From an uncultured Sulfolobales archaeon (GTDB lineage: Archaea; Thermoproteota; Thermoprotei_A; Sulfolobales; NBVN01), in assembly GCA_937949785.1 (NCBI GenBank), contig CALEDH010000007.1:23099-87098 (forward strand): a DNA stretch of 64,000 nt, given 5' to 3'. Made by a program: the position numbers and the translations under genes. Of this stretch, positions 1 to 9,922 are shown one piece after another; within the stretch, counting starts at the first letter, position 1; each line of letters starts with the position of its first letter. Under the pieces are notes generated by a model. It was not told where the DNA came from. It was given only the letters and a program-made list of their open reading frames with translations, and did not search any database.

Positions 1-25
1 TATATTACTTCTAAGGTGGTATTAG

Positions 26-1504
26 TTGGCTACTAGCTTCGGTCTTAAGGAAGTAGAGGTCGTAGATGAGTTACCTACACCTGAAGATGCTTTCAGAATA
101 CCTAAGATGGGTTTTAAGGAGATCACCTTCAAGGTCTTAGGTCCTAGTATAATCGCTGTAGGTGTTGCGATAGGTGGTGGGGAGTGGTTATTAGGTCCTG
201 CAACTGCGGTGCGCTACGGCTTAGGGATGGCGTGGATAGTTTTAGTATCTTCTCTACTGCAAACAATATATAACGTATGCTTAGTTAGGGTCACAGTATA
301 CTGCGGAGAACCGCCGATAGTATACCTTAGGAGGGTCCCTCCAGGCCCTAAGTTCTGGTCGGTCTTCCTACCACTTATGATTATTGGCTGGGGTGCTTGG
401 GGGTTAGCTGGAATAGCTGGTTCTGGAGCTACTGCATTAGGTTCAATATTGCTTGGCAGGCTACCGACCGCTGCTGATGCTGACCTCGTCAGATTACTAA
501 CCCTGATCATCATAGCGTTATGCGTTACCATGGTTTCAATCGGTTCGAAGATTGAGAGGACTTTAGAAATACTTAATTGGTTCTTCGCCCTATTTATACT
601 GCTAACACTTCTGTTAATTGTTGCCCCACTAACGGTGAGGCCGTCTATAGTTTACGAAGCGTTTGTAGGCACCTTCAACTTCGGTTACATACCTCCAGGA
701 GCTGATATGAGTTTAATAACTGCTTGGTGGGCTTATACAGCTTTAGCTGCAGGGCTTAACTTCATCTTCATGAATTGGTATAGGGATAAGGGCTACGGTA
801 TGGGTTCTGTAGTGGGTTACATACCAGCATTAATAGGTGGTAGGAAAGTATTCTTATCACCTGTCGGTAAGGTATTCAGATTAAGTGATGAGAATATCGG
901 TAGGTTTAAGAGGTGGGTAAAGCTCCTTAAATACGATCAGTGGCTTATCTTCTTCCCCGGAGCTATTCTAGGGATGTACCTACCAGCATTAATAGCTGCC
1001 TCACTCCTACCGAGGGGGCAGCAACTACCTCCGTGGGGTGTTGCAGCACACATAGCTAATGAATTCGCTGCTAGGGTGGGTAGTGCTTGGGGTTACTACT
1101 TAATATGTTTAATAGGCTTTATAGTGCTGCTTAGTTCGGCGTTAGGTGCTTACGTAGACGCAGTACCTAGGAACTTAACAGACCTTCTATGGGGTTCAGA
1201 GAAGGTGAGGAGGTGGGCTGGCGGGGATGTGAGGAAGGTGTACTACGCCATACTCCTAACATACGTTATGTTTACTATATGGGCGCTCTACCAAGCCCAA
1301 CCGCTAATCCTAGTAATCATAGCTGCTAATGCTGCTAACTTCGTGGGAATATTCGTAGTGCCTGCAGTAATCTACCTTACACATAAGTTACCACGTGAGT
1401 TAAGACCGGGGATGTGGGAGTACGTAGCGCTCATAATATTCTTAATGCTCTCAACGTACTTCTTCCTACTCTCACTACTAGGTCTGCTAGGAATTAAGAT
1501 TTAA
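26..1504 (+). CDS. Nramp-related metal ion transporter
   Basis: A 492-residue integral membrane protein with about eleven or twelve hydrophobic segments, resembling the Nramp (SLC11) fold family, which moves divalent metals with protons. The first segment reads IAVGVAIGGGEW where classical Nramp proteins carry DPGN, and no clear MPHN-type motif is seen in the sixth, so it fits the divergent Nramp-related branch found in archaea and some bacteria. The metal carried cannot be told. The start is TTG, preceded at 13-19 by an AAGGTGG ribosome-binding site with six bases of spacing, and the gene is complete. It faces the phosphoesterase gene downstream tail to tail. Confidence 0.75.
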   Translation: MATSFGLKEVEVVDELPTPEDAFRIPKMGFKEITFKVLGPSIIAVGVAIGGGEWLLGPATAVRYGLGMAWIVLVSSLLQTIYNVCLVRVTVYCGEPPIVYLRRVPPGPKFWSVFLPLMIIGWGAWGLAGIAGSGATALGSILLGRLPTAADADLVRLLTLIIIALCVTMVSIGSKIERTLEILNWFFALFILLTLLLIVAPLTVRPSIVYEAFVGTFNFGYIPPGADMSLITAWWAYTALAAGLNFIFMNWYRDKGYGMGSVVGYIPALIGGRKVFLSPVGKVFRLSDENIGRFKRWVKLLKYDQWLIFFPGAILGMYLPALIAASLLPRGQQLPPWGVAAHIANEFAARVGSAWGYYLICLIGFIVLLSSALGAYVDAVPRNLTDLLWGSEKVRRWAGGDVRKVYYAILLTYVMFTIWALYQAQPLILVIIAANAANFVGIFVVPAVIYLTHKLPRELRPGMWEYVALIIFLMLSTYFFLLSLLGLLGIKI

Positions 1505-1532
1505 AAAATTAGGTTTTTCCAATCATCTTAGA

Positions 1533-2300
1533 TTACAGGGGTTTTAAAACACTCCCACTCATTAAGATATGCTCTAACCACCTAACATAGTCCGAGCTTA
1601 ACCCTAAAGACCTTAACTTCCTAATAGTTACATCAACATCGTACTTAACTCTATACCACCTCAACCCCTCAGAGTTTAAATCTACTGAGAGCGCAGATGC
1701 CCTCGGATCCCCATCTCTTGGCTGCCCAACACTTCCAGGATTTAATACCTTCAAACCGTTAACCCCGACATTCATCGGTATGTGTGTATGTCCTACGATA
1801 ACGTAATCAGCTTCGACTAAATTAGGCCTAACTGCAAACATGCTCGGTGTTAACGCTAACCTCATCTCATCTACCGGTAAGTCAGGTTTTAAATACCCAT
1901 GTAAGTTATTCCTCGGAGAACCGTGGGTAGCGTAAACCCTCAACCCACCTAATACAGCCCTACGAACTTTCGGGAGGGTTTTAAGCCACCCAACCTGATC
2001 CTCCGTTAATAGCTTAAACGATATGTTAACCCTCGTATACTCGCTGAGCTCGTGGAGTTCAGGGGCACACCTACAATCAGTTTTAAACGCAACAGCGTAG
2101 TCGTGGTTCCCCATTAAGACCGTGTCAGGCTTCAGATCTCTAATTAAATCAACTACCACATGCGGTTCAGGCCCATAATCAACTAAATCCCCTAAAACCC
2201 AGAGGTAATCCCAACCACTAACACTACCTAACAAAGCTTTCAACGCATCAGCATTTCCATGTATGTCCGAAATAATTAATAGCTTCAGAGTGGCCACCAA
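1533..2300 (-). CDS. Calcineurin-like metallophosphoesterase (YfcE/MJ0936-like)
   Basis: A compact 255-residue metallophosphoesterase. It shows the family's metal-binding blocks in order: DIHGN near the N-terminus, GDLVDYGP, GNHD, THGSPR, GHTH and NPGSVGQPRDGDP. Members cleave phosphodiesters or phosphomonoesters with Mn/Ni/Fe; the physiological substrate is not set by sequence. The frame opens with TTG followed at once by GTG, so the first residues are uncertain; the fold begins at LKLLIISDIHGN. It is a single gene between two plus-strand units and about 150 bp from nurA, with which it diverges. Confidence 0.85.
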   Translation of the reverse strand: MVATLKLLIISDIHGNADALKALLGSVSGWDYLWVLGDLVDYGPEPHVVVDLIRDLKPDTVLMGNHDYAVAFKTDCRCAPELHELSEYTRVNISFKLLTEDQVGWLKTLPKVRRAVLGGLRVYATHGSPRNNLHGYLKPDLPVDEMRLALTPSMFAVRPNLVEADYVIVGHTHIPMNVGVNGLKVLNPGSVGQPRDGDPRASALSVDLNSEGLRWYRVKYDVDVTIRKLRSLGLSSDYVRWLEHILMSGSVLKPL

Positions 2301-2451
2301 GTTAGATCATTGCTTAAAACCTAAAAAGTATGTACTACCTTAACCGTAAGTACCTGCACTGAAATCGCTGACTGCTTAACACTTAATCGTTAGTGAACAC
2401 TACGTGTTTGCCCTATAACCTTAAAATTTCAGCTACGTTACCTAGAATTAG

Positions 2452-3507
2452 GTGTTTGTAATCCCAATACATGATTTATCGATAGATAATCTGTCTGCAG
2501 CCATAAAAGATTTAACCAGTAACGTTGATTCGGTGAATACCCTACATAAGTACCTACGTAGAGTAGATGTTTACCTTCTTAAGACTTCGCAGTTAGTTGA
2601 GCCTCCAGACGTTGTTGCCAGTGACTCCAGTAGGGTGGCTAGGATGCTGTCCCTAGCAACAGTATATGTTATACAGGCAGCATCTTTAAAGGCCTCCTTA
2701 AGAAGTCCCTCAGCAAGTAGGTTAGTTGTTAAGCCCTTAGCCGGTTACTACATACCGACTTATGAGGAGGTTATCCCCCATGAATTACTTGGGCGTATAC
2801 TACAACTTGCTTCTAAGGCCTTAGAGGTGAGGGTTACGATTGAGAACGTAGAGGGTTGTAGTATTGCCCTATTTGACGGCTCACTCATATCGTTTTTATG
2901 GGGTTATGGTTTGAGGGAAATACCTAAGACCTTCTACCCACATAACTATAAGAGCATTAAAGACCTATGGTATGATATCTCCTCAGGTATTATCAAGATT
3001 TTAAAGTATGTTAGGCCTTTATTCATATCTAAAACGCCTATAAGGAGTTACTACATAGATAAGATCTTATCGGATAACATATCTAAGGACGTTAAGGATA
3101 AGGTGAATGACTTACTACTGATCAATGCCTTAAGGGGTAAGGGAGAACTGCCTAAAACCCCATACCTACTTGACCCAGTCTACGTTGAGTATGAGAAATT
3201 ACCGGAGCCGTTGAATAGGCTGAATGTAGATTTTCTAAAACCACTGCTACCTATAACGATAACTTACGTTAGTTTTAACCCGTCAACATATCCCTACCAA
3301 GTATCGATTCCGGGGAGGTTAGAACCTGATGAATTAGTAGATCTGATAAGTACGATATATCCCTACTCATATAGCGGCTATCCGGACCCGCTTAAAGTAA
3401 TTCATAGTAAGTGTAAGTTAACTAATGCTGAGTTTAGAGCGATATTGTATAAATTAGGTGTTTCCTCTATACCTACTGGGCGTGAATTACTGGGTGAGTT
3501 CTTATGA
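2452..3507 (+). CDS. nurA: NurA 5'-3' nuclease
   Basis: A 351-residue NurA-type nuclease, first gene of the archaeal DNA end-resection operon. NurA docks on the HerA hexamer and digests DNA ends together with Mre11-Rad50. The two acidic motif regions of the RNase H-like nuclease fold can be seen: VVASDSSR around D58 and ALFDGSLIS around D142. Sequence identity within NurA is generally low, so the operon position supports the call strongly. The start is GTG. The stop overlaps the herA ATG by four bases (ATGA), which suggests translational coupling. Confidence 0.85.
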   Translation: MFVIPIHDLSIDNLSAAIKDLTSNVDSVNTLHKYLRRVDVYLLKTSQLVEPPDVVASDSSRVARMLSLATVYVIQAASLKASLRSPSASRLVVKPLAGYYIPTYEEVIPHELLGRILQLASKALEVRVTIENVEGCSIALFDGSLISFLWGYGLREIPKTFYPHNYKSIKDLWYDISSGIIKILKYVRPLFISKTPIRSYYIDKILSDNISKDVKDKVNDLLLINALRGKGELPKTPYLLDPVYVEYEKLPEPLNRLNVDFLKPLLPITITYVSFNPSTYPYQVSIPGRLEPDELVDLISTIYPYSYSGYPDPLKVIHSKCKLTNAEFRAILYKLGVSSIPTGRELLGEFL

Positions 3508-5111
3508 GTGGGTTCAGGCCTGTAGGCATAGTGGGTGAGGTCTCAAGACCTACTGAGGTTATGGTTAACGCGTTAACACCCATACCTTCAGGGACATACA
3601 TATACGTTAAATTTAAGGCGAGAGACCCTCAAGGCCTTGAAGAATTTGAGAGGGAGGTCGTAGGTATTATAGGTTCCTGCCTCTACAAATCTTTAGTACC
3701 CGTAGTGACTGCCCCCACCATCTCTATGTATGGATCTACGTATGGTGGGACCCCGCCATTAAGCAATTTAAAGATTGAGAGCTATATGACTGCCCTAATC
3801 ATAGCTGATATAACTGGGGGGCAGGTTGAAGCGCCTAGATACCCGCCCCCGCCTGAAACACCTGTATATTTAGCAGAACATAAACACCTAAGCACTATCT
3901 ACGGGTATAAACCGACTTCAGATGTTGAGGTAGGTTCCTTAGTAGGCTTCGATAAATTAAGAGTAGGTATTAACGTAAACTCACTAGCTAAGCACCTACT
4001 AATCACAGGGACTACAGGCTCTGGGAAAAGCAACCTCATAGCAGTACTGGCTGATAGGATTGCGCGGGGAGGTGGTTCTGTAGTGATATTTGATGTACAT
4101 GGTGAGTACCGCAGCTTAGAAAGTGAGTCTCCGAACGATGTAGACGTAAAGCCGTATGAAGCTGCGATAAACCCTATAGAGATGCCGGTGAACTCCTTAG
4201 TAAAATTCATAATTCCGGAGGAGCAGGCCTCCAGGCAGAGGAGACTCCTTAGAAATGCCTTAAGGGAGTTAAACGATAAGATCGTTCAGAAGGCTAAGTC
4301 GGGTAGGAAGTCATACGAACTCGTAGTTAAGGAGCTTGGTAGTAACATGTCATTAGCTAGCGATAACTGCGTGGATACCTACAGAGAACTACTTAAGAAT
4401 TATTTAAAGAAGGATAAAGCAGTTGAAGATGTTGAAGTTAAAATCGATGATTTCTTCGAATGGCATAACGTTGACTTAAACGTACGTAAGGTCAGTGAGT
4501 TAATAAGTAGTAGTAGGATTATCGTAGTTGACGTATCAAAGCTTACAGATGATGAGAAAGACTACATGCTTAAGGTAATAGCTGAAGACATCCTATGGTA
4601 TCTTAAGATGTGGGGTAGGGGTACTAACCAACCAATACCAACATTACTAGTTGTAGAGGAAGCCCACATATTCCTAGGTGAGAGGACTGCCAGTAGGTCT
4701 AAGGAGATCCTACAGAGATTTATTAGGGAGGGGAGGAAGTTCGGGGGGATGTTAGCGATAGTTAGTCAGAGGCCTAGAGCTTTAGACGTTAACGTAGTTT
4801 CCCAAGTGCAGAACTACGCATTCCTCAAACTAGTTCAGAGGACTGATAGATCAACCGTTATGGAGTTAACAGATATTTTAAGTGATGAGTACGCTAATAT
4901 CCTACCAACCCTACCGCCAGGACATGCCATACTGATGGGTGAGTGGGTTGGTGAGTACCCAGCATATGTTAGGGTTGATAGGCATTCAGGTAAGAAGGTA
5001 GGTACGACTCCGGACATCACTAAGATATGGAGGGAGTGTAAGGAGAAGTATAGGGAAAGCGTTAGTAAGGCGTTAGAGAAGAAGTCAATGATTAGCGAGT
5101 GGGAAGGGTAG
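3504..5111 (+). CDS. herA: HerA bipolar DNA translocase/helicase
   Basis: A 535-residue HerA-FtsK superfamily ATPase. It has an N-terminal HAS-barrel region (about 1-110), Walker A GTTGSGKSN at 169-177, the VVIFDVHGEY strand shortly after, Walker B LLVVEEAH with E385/E386, and the arginine-finger region SQRPRALD. HerA forms a hexamer that pumps DNA into NurA during end resection. The helical insertion between Walker A and Walker B (about 230-340) is usual for the family. It overlaps nurA by 4 bp and lies 6 bp before mre11, so all four genes are probably one transcript. Confidence 0.93.
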   Translation: MSGFRPVGIVGEVSRPTEVMVNALTPIPSGTYIYVKFKARDPQGLEEFEREVVGIIGSCLYKSLVPVVTAPTISMYGSTYGGTPPLSNLKIESYMTALIIADITGGQVEAPRYPPPPETPVYLAEHKHLSTIYGYKPTSDVEVGSLVGFDKLRVGINVNSLAKHLLITGTTGSGKSNLIAVLADRIARGGGSVVIFDVHGEYRSLESESPNDVDVKPYEAAINPIEMPVNSLVKFIIPEEQASRQRRLLRNALRELNDKIVQKAKSGRKSYELVVKELGSNMSLASDNCVDTYRELLKNYLKKDKAVEDVEVKIDDFFEWHNVDLNVRKVSELISSSRIIVVDVSKLTDDEKDYMLKVIAEDILWYLKMWGRGTNQPIPTLLVVEEAHIFLGERTASRSKEILQRFIREGRKFGGMLAIVSQRPRALDVNVVSQVQNYAFLKLVQRTDRSTVMELTDILSDEYANILPTLPPGHAILMGEWVGEYPAYVRVDRHSGKKVGTTPDITKIWRECKEKYRESVSKALEKKSMISEWEG

Positions 5112-5117
5112 TCTAAG

Positions 5118-6281
5118 TTGCAACTATTACACGTATCAGACACTCACTTAGGTTCAAGTAGGCCGGGTAGGCTTCGGGAGAGGGAGTTAGACTTCTACGA
5201 AGTCTTCGACGAGGTTACTGACATAGCTATTAAGGAGAGGGTTGACGCTGTACTACACTGCGGGGACTTCTTCGACGAGTTCAGACCTAATCCCCAGGCA
5301 TACCTCTACGCTTTTAGGTCCTTAAGGAAGTTGAAGAACGAAGGTATAGAATTCCTAGTTATTGCAGGCCAACATGACCAGCCTAAGATATCGGCTTTAC
5401 CACCTATTAAGGTGTTGGAGGAGGTAGGCCTGGCTAAGGTATTAGCTACTGCAGACGTTTTTACGGGGGTACTCAAACTACGTAGCGGTGAGTTAGGTAT
5501 TACCGCCATACCATATGCAGACCCTAAGGTTATGCAGGAACTTGTTAAGGGTGTCCGAAGACCTACGTCTAGTAGGAACGTAATGGCGGCCCACCTCCTA
5601 CTTAAGGAGTTAAACATACCTGGAGCCCACCTCTCATTAGCTGAGCTCAGGGCTTCAGAGTATAGCTACGTAGCATTAGGTGATTACCACCTAAGATACG
5701 AGACTAAGTACGGCGGTACCCCAGTAGTTTACCCAGGGTCTACTGAGGCATTAGACTACTTAGAAAGTAGTGATGAGAGGTTCGTAGCCGTAGTTGACTT
5801 AAGCACTGCTGACGCCGTAGTTAGTTGGGTTAAGTTAAGTAGGTTTAGAAAGTGGTTAGTAGTAGAGGTAAGTAGCTATAATGAACTGCTTAAATCGTTA
5901 AGTAGGGTTAATTATGGTGAATTCGCTAAACCTCCAATACTTTACGTTAAGGTAAGCGGTAAGGACCTACTGAACGTCAACCCTAGAACCATAGCTGATT
6001 ACCTAAGTGCTCTAAGAGATAACGGTAAAATACTTAACTATAGGTTAGAAATCCCAGGCATATCTGAAGATTATGAGGAGGTCATATATGAGGAACCAAC
6101 GCAGACCCCAACACTTGACTCAGTAGTTCACAACTTACTGAAAGACCCTAAAGTAGCTGAGTACATCCTAAACATCGTAAAGGGCTGTGATGATGAGGGT
6201 TACGTCGAGACCTTAATCACCGCATTAGTAAACGATCAGGAAATGATTAGTAGGTTAGATAGGTTGGTGAGGTTGAAGTGA
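5118..6281 (+). CDS. mre11: Mre11 nuclease
   Basis: A 387-residue Mre11 nuclease, partner of Rad50 in double-strand break processing. Phosphoesterase motifs are present: HVSDTHLG (D8, H10), HCGDFFDE (D50), AGQHDQP (H86, D87), MAAHLL (H159), and GDYH (H191), followed by GGTPVVYPGSTEALDY. The third motif reads GQHD rather than the near-universal GNHD, so a metal-binding Asn is replaced by Gln. The C-terminal region (about 290-387) would hold the Rad50-binding helices. The start is TTG 6 bp after herA, and the stop overlaps the rad50 GTG (GTGA). Confidence 0.92.
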   Translation: MQLLHVSDTHLGSSRPGRLRERELDFYEVFDEVTDIAIKERVDAVLHCGDFFDEFRPNPQAYLYAFRSLRKLKNEGIEFLVIAGQHDQPKISALPPIKVLEEVGLAKVLATADVFTGVLKLRSGELGITAIPYADPKVMQELVKGVRRPTSSRNVMAAHLLLKELNIPGAHLSLAELRASEYSYVALGDYHLRYETKYGGTPVVYPGSTEALDYLESSDERFVAVVDLSTADAVVSWVKLSRFRKWLVVEVSSYNELLKSLSRVNYGEFAKPPILYVKVSGKDLLNVNPRTIADYLSALRDNGKILNYRLEIPGISEDYEEVIYEEPTQTPTLDSVVHNLLKDPKVAEYILNIVKGCDDEGYVETLITALVNDQEMISRLDRLVRLK

Positions 6282-8566
6282 TTATCAGACGTGTTAAACT
6301 TGCTAACATCTTATCCCATGAGAGCTCCGAGGTGTTATTCCCCGACGGTATAGTGGCTATCGTAGGTCCTAACGGTGCTGGTAAGTCATCCATCATAGAT
6401 TCGATATACACCGCGCTCTTCACAGACACATCTATAGATATTAGAGGGCGTAAGAAGGAATTCATCGTGATGAGGGGTAGGAAGAGGGGTGAGATAGAGG
6501 TTTTACTAGAAGTAGGAGGTGTTAAGTACTTAATCGCTAAGGAGTTAGGTGTTGATACCCCTGCCCAAGCAACTCTCTACATCTTAGACGGGGACCGCAG
6601 GAAGGTTAGGAGTACCGGTGTGTCAAACGTGGTCAACGAGTTGGGTAAGGTCTTAGGCCTATCAGCAATAACTGTTAAGGACTTAAGGAACATGGTTAGG
6701 AGTACTGTGATATCACTTCAAGACGAATTAACTAAGATCGTAGATATAACCGATTCTGAGAGGAGGGAGTGGATACTCTCACTCCTAGGTCTTAGCTACT
6801 TAGAGAAGTCCTTAGAAGTCGTTAAGAAGTACACCGGTAAGAAAGACATGTTGGAAGGTAGGTTAGAAAGCGAGAAATCATTGCTGAGTAGGAGGAAGGA
6901 AGAACTAAACAAGCTTAAATCTGAGAGGGACTCGTTAAACAGTAAGTTATTAGAGGTTAATAAAACAGTAGGTGAGTTGAAGAGCAAACTCAGCAGTATT
7001 AACGAGAAAGTGGGGTTGGTTAAGGAGTGTGTTGAGCTGGTAGGGAGGTTGAAGTCGTTGATCATATTTAAGAGGGTTAAGGAGTTGGAGGGCATCATAT
7101 CTGAGCTTGAAGTCTTAGACGGGTGGGATGCTAACGAGTACTCACATACGTGTAAGAGGTATGAGGATATGCTGAACGAGTTAAGGACTACTAAGGATCA
7201 AATCACTACATCACTGCAGAGTACCTCAAATAAGTTAGGGGTTCTTATAGAAACATATGAATCTTTAAATACGTTAGTAAATCGGCTTAGGTCTAAGAAC
7301 GAAGAGTTAACCGGGTTAATCAATAAGAAGAAAGCCCTTAAAGAACTATACAGCGTATACGTCGATAAGCTCGAAGCTACTAAGGAGTGCCCTATATGTG
7401 GGTCGTTGATAAAGGACCAAACAGCTATTAAGGACCGCCTAACTCAGGAGTTGATTAGGTTAAACGATGAGATTAAGGAGTTAATCAGTGAATACACGAT
7501 GACTAAGGTAAAAGTAGATATGGCTCAAAACTCCTTAGAGAGGTTAAGTAAGTTGACTAGTAAGGCAGAAGTCTTGGAGAAATCCCTGCAGGAACTCAGC
7601 GATAAGTTAAACACTTTAAATGATAAAGCCTTAAACATATGTAGTAGTTTATCGGAGGACTTCAACATACCTACCTCGCTGAGGGAATGTGTTGAATCGC
7701 TTAACACTTTGAAGAGCAGACTGTCTAAGCTTAGAAGTGAGTTAGAACTACTGCGTAGCTTAAGAGCGGGACATGTCTACGGCGACGTAGATGTTGAGGT
7801 TAAAGCTCTGCAGGCCAGGCTAACCGCCATCACATCTAGGCTGGCCTTACGTATAACCACCCCTCAGGAGTTGAAGGACGTAGATGATGTGATAGAGGTG
7901 TTGACCGCGGTTGATAGGGAGTTAAACTCAGAATTAAGTAGTTTGAGGGATAGGATTACCGAGGTTGAAGCTAGTAGGAAGTCTTTAGAGACCTTACTAA
8001 GAGATGTTGAGGGTAGGATAAGTAGGTTAGGGGAGGAAGTTAAGGAGTTTGAGAAGAGGGTTGCTGAACTAGAAAGTCAGATTAAATCGTATGGTATAAT
8101 CTACGAGTTCTGCAGTAAGTACTTAGGTAAGAACGGGTTAATAGCTAGAGAGTTAACCAGGATTGCGAGAGATGAGTTGGAGAGGAGGACTAATAGGATA
8201 TTAAGTAGGTTAGGGCTAAGACCTATAGAAATTAACGACGATTTTCAAATACGTGTTAAGGTCTTAGGCAGCGAGCTACCGATAAGTAATGCAAGCGGTG
8301 GTGAGAGGGTCGGTATTTCAATCGCCCTCCGACTAGCACTTGCCGAATTGATTATGGGGAAAGCCCCCACCACTTTAATACTTGATGAACCTACTGTTTA
8401 CTTAGATGATGAGAGGCGGAGGCAAATATTTGAAATCGTTAAGGAGTTAAGTAAGTCTTTAAGGCAGGTCATAGTTGTAACCCATGATGAGAGCATTATC
8501 AACATAGCGGATAAGGTGATTAGGGTTGAAAATATTGGGGAGGTTAGTAGGGTTACTACGCAGTAA
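6278..8566 (+). CDS. rad50: Rad50 ATPase
   Basis: A 762-residue SMC-like ATPase. The N-terminal half-domain has Walker A GPNGAGKSS. Long heptad-rich coiled coils flank a zinc hook CPIC at residues 371-374, and the C-terminal half-domain has the signature ASGGERVGISIALR and Walker B TTLILDEPTVYLDDE. With Mre11 it tethers and processes DNA ends. The coils are somewhat short compared with the roughly 880 residues common in archaeal Rad50, but the hook sits centrally and all ATPase motifs are intact. It is the last gene of the repair operon and ends one base before the stop of the convergent downstream gene. Confidence 0.94.
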   Translation: MIIRRVKLANILSHESSEVLFPDGIVAIVGPNGAGKSSIIDSIYTALFTDTSIDIRGRKKEFIVMRGRKRGEIEVLLEVGGVKYLIAKELGVDTPAQATLYILDGDRRKVRSTGVSNVVNELGKVLGLSAITVKDLRNMVRSTVISLQDELTKIVDITDSERREWILSLLGLSYLEKSLEVVKKYTGKKDMLEGRLESEKSLLSRRKEELNKLKSERDSLNSKLLEVNKTVGELKSKLSSINEKVGLVKECVELVGRLKSLIIFKRVKELEGIISELEVLDGWDANEYSHTCKRYEDMLNELRTTKDQITTSLQSTSNKLGVLIETYESLNTLVNRLRSKNEELTGLINKKKALKELYSVYVDKLEATKECPICGSLIKDQTAIKDRLTQELIRLNDEIKELISEYTMTKVKVDMAQNSLERLSKLTSKAEVLEKSLQELSDKLNTLNDKALNICSSLSEDFNIPTSLRECVESLNTLKSRLSKLRSELELLRSLRAGHVYGDVDVEVKALQARLTAITSRLALRITTPQELKDVDDVIEVLTAVDRELNSELSSLRDRITEVEASRKSLETLLRDVEGRISRLGEEVKEFEKRVAELESQIKSYGIIYEFCSKYLGKNGLIARELTRIARDELERRTNRILSRLGLRPIEINDDFQIRVKVLGSELPISNASGGERVGISIALRLALAELIMGKAPTTLILDEPTVYLDDERRRQIFEIVKELSKSLRQVIVVTHDESIINIADKVIRVENIGEVSRVTTQ

Positions 8567-8567
8567 T

Positions 8568-9851
8568 TTAAGTTTCTAAGTACTCCATCCCTAACCAATC
8601 ACTCACCAACTTTAGCTCATCCCTAATATCACCGAAGGCTAGTACGTAGTGGTTTCCAACAACGTTCTCTATAAACCCTGATGGGTTGTCTATCCTAACA
8701 TTTATCTGTAATGCCTTACCTACGTCATAGCTCACTACATTGCCATGTACTACATGTATCTTATCTATTAACTTACCGTAGATTCTGAAGATCGTTACCT
8801 CAGTTAATGGTATTTCAGGTCTGCAGTGAACTACTGGAATTCTAAACTTTATTATTGAGGGCGGCTCACTCAACATTATGTGAACCTTAGACTGTGACTC
8901 AGCTATAGATGCAGGTGCTGCGCAGTGCATGAAGGTCAGCACGCCATCCCTACTCACTGAGAACGGGTCTGAGATCAGCGCTTCCCTACCAGATAACCAC
9001 CGAGCTATGAGTAAGCCTACAGCGTTTAACACCTCACCCTCACAGCCGACGATAACGTCATCTACATACCCTAAACATGGGTTGACGTTGAACGTCTGGA
9101 ATAACTCAGTATAACATTCTAACGCTACGGCATCCAACCTTAACGACTCCTGTAATTTCCTAGTAGCTAAGTAGAACTTTAAAGCCTTCTTAACACCCTC
9201 CTCAGGAGCTTCTACGGAGTACTTAGAACTTACCTCCCTAAACTTATTGCTTACTTCATCGTCGCTGACCTCGTTATAAGCCTTAGTAACATCGTTTACA
9301 GGTATGCGGACAACGTCAACACCGAACCTATCCTTAAGTATCGTCCTATCGTAATGTGATGCAACCATAGGCGGTATTATCCCACCTATAACGCCTACCC
9401 TAACACTACTTAACTTATTAATTACTGAGGCAACCTTAACGAACTGCTCAATGCTTCTAATAACCCCCACATCTGTAGGAGGTCCGTGAACCAACCTCAC
9501 CTTAAGACCTCTCTCCCTCAGGTACCCAACAGCGCTTGCAGCTGTTGGTAAGGAATACCTAACCGGTAACGTCCAAATAGCTGCAGGTAGGCCTAGGACG
9601 TCTAAGAACAACGCGTGTAGATGCCCCGTAAATCCGTGAAGTGATAGGAGTACAGCTGCGTCGAAGCCTACCTTCCTAACCTCCTCAGCCCTCTGAATTA
9701 TGCTTACTTCATCATTTAAAGGTGAGCCGAACACTAACTCGGCATTCAACTTCTTAAGCGAGTTTAACATACCTTCATAATCGCTTAGCACATCAGGTGA
9801 TGTGGTTGAACCCACAGGCATTACGTAGACCTTAGGCTTAATACCGAACAT
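8568..9851 (-). CDS. L-fucose/L-arabinose isomerase-like protein (COG2407 type)
   Basis: About 427 residues, resembling the fucose/arabinose isomerase family of archaea. It has an N-terminal Rossmann-like region with VYVMPVGS and LLSLHGFTGH, a middle Rossmann-like part with GVIGG, and a C-terminal half with CYTELF, CLGYVDDVIVGCEGE and FMHCAAPA. In true isomerases these conserved Glu/Asp/His positions bind Mn. Whether it isomerises a sugar is unproven, and many relatives are only 'isomerase-like'. The open frame reaches a TTG at 9863, but the ATG at 9851 is preceded by GAGG at suitable spacing and is the better start. Divergent from the ABC transporter genes with about 70 bp between. Confidence 0.7.
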   Translation of the reverse strand: MFGIKPKVYVMPVGSTTSPDVLSDYEGMLNSLKKLNAELVFGSPLNDEVSIIQRAEEVRKVGFDAAVLLSLHGFTGHLHALFLDVLGLPAAIWTLPVRYSLPTAASAVGYLRERGLKVRLVHGPPTDVGVIRSIEQFVKVASVINKLSSVRVGVIGGIIPPMVASHYDRTILKDRFGVDVVRIPVNDVTKAYNEVSDDEVSNKFREVSSKYSVEAPEEGVKKALKFYLATRKLQESLRLDAVALECYTELFQTFNVNPCLGYVDDVIVGCEGEVLNAVGLLIARWLSGREALISDPFSVSRDGVLTFMHCAAPASIAESQSKVHIMLSEPPSIIKFRIPVVHCRPEIPLTEVTIFRIYGKLIDKIHVVHGNVVSYDVGKALQINVRIDNPSGFIENVVGNHYVLAFGDIRDELKLVSDWLGMEYLET

Positions 9852-9922
9852 AGTAAACCTCAAAATAAGTTATATCATAAACACTAATAACTGTTAATTG
9901 AGTAGTAGATATGATGTAGGCA

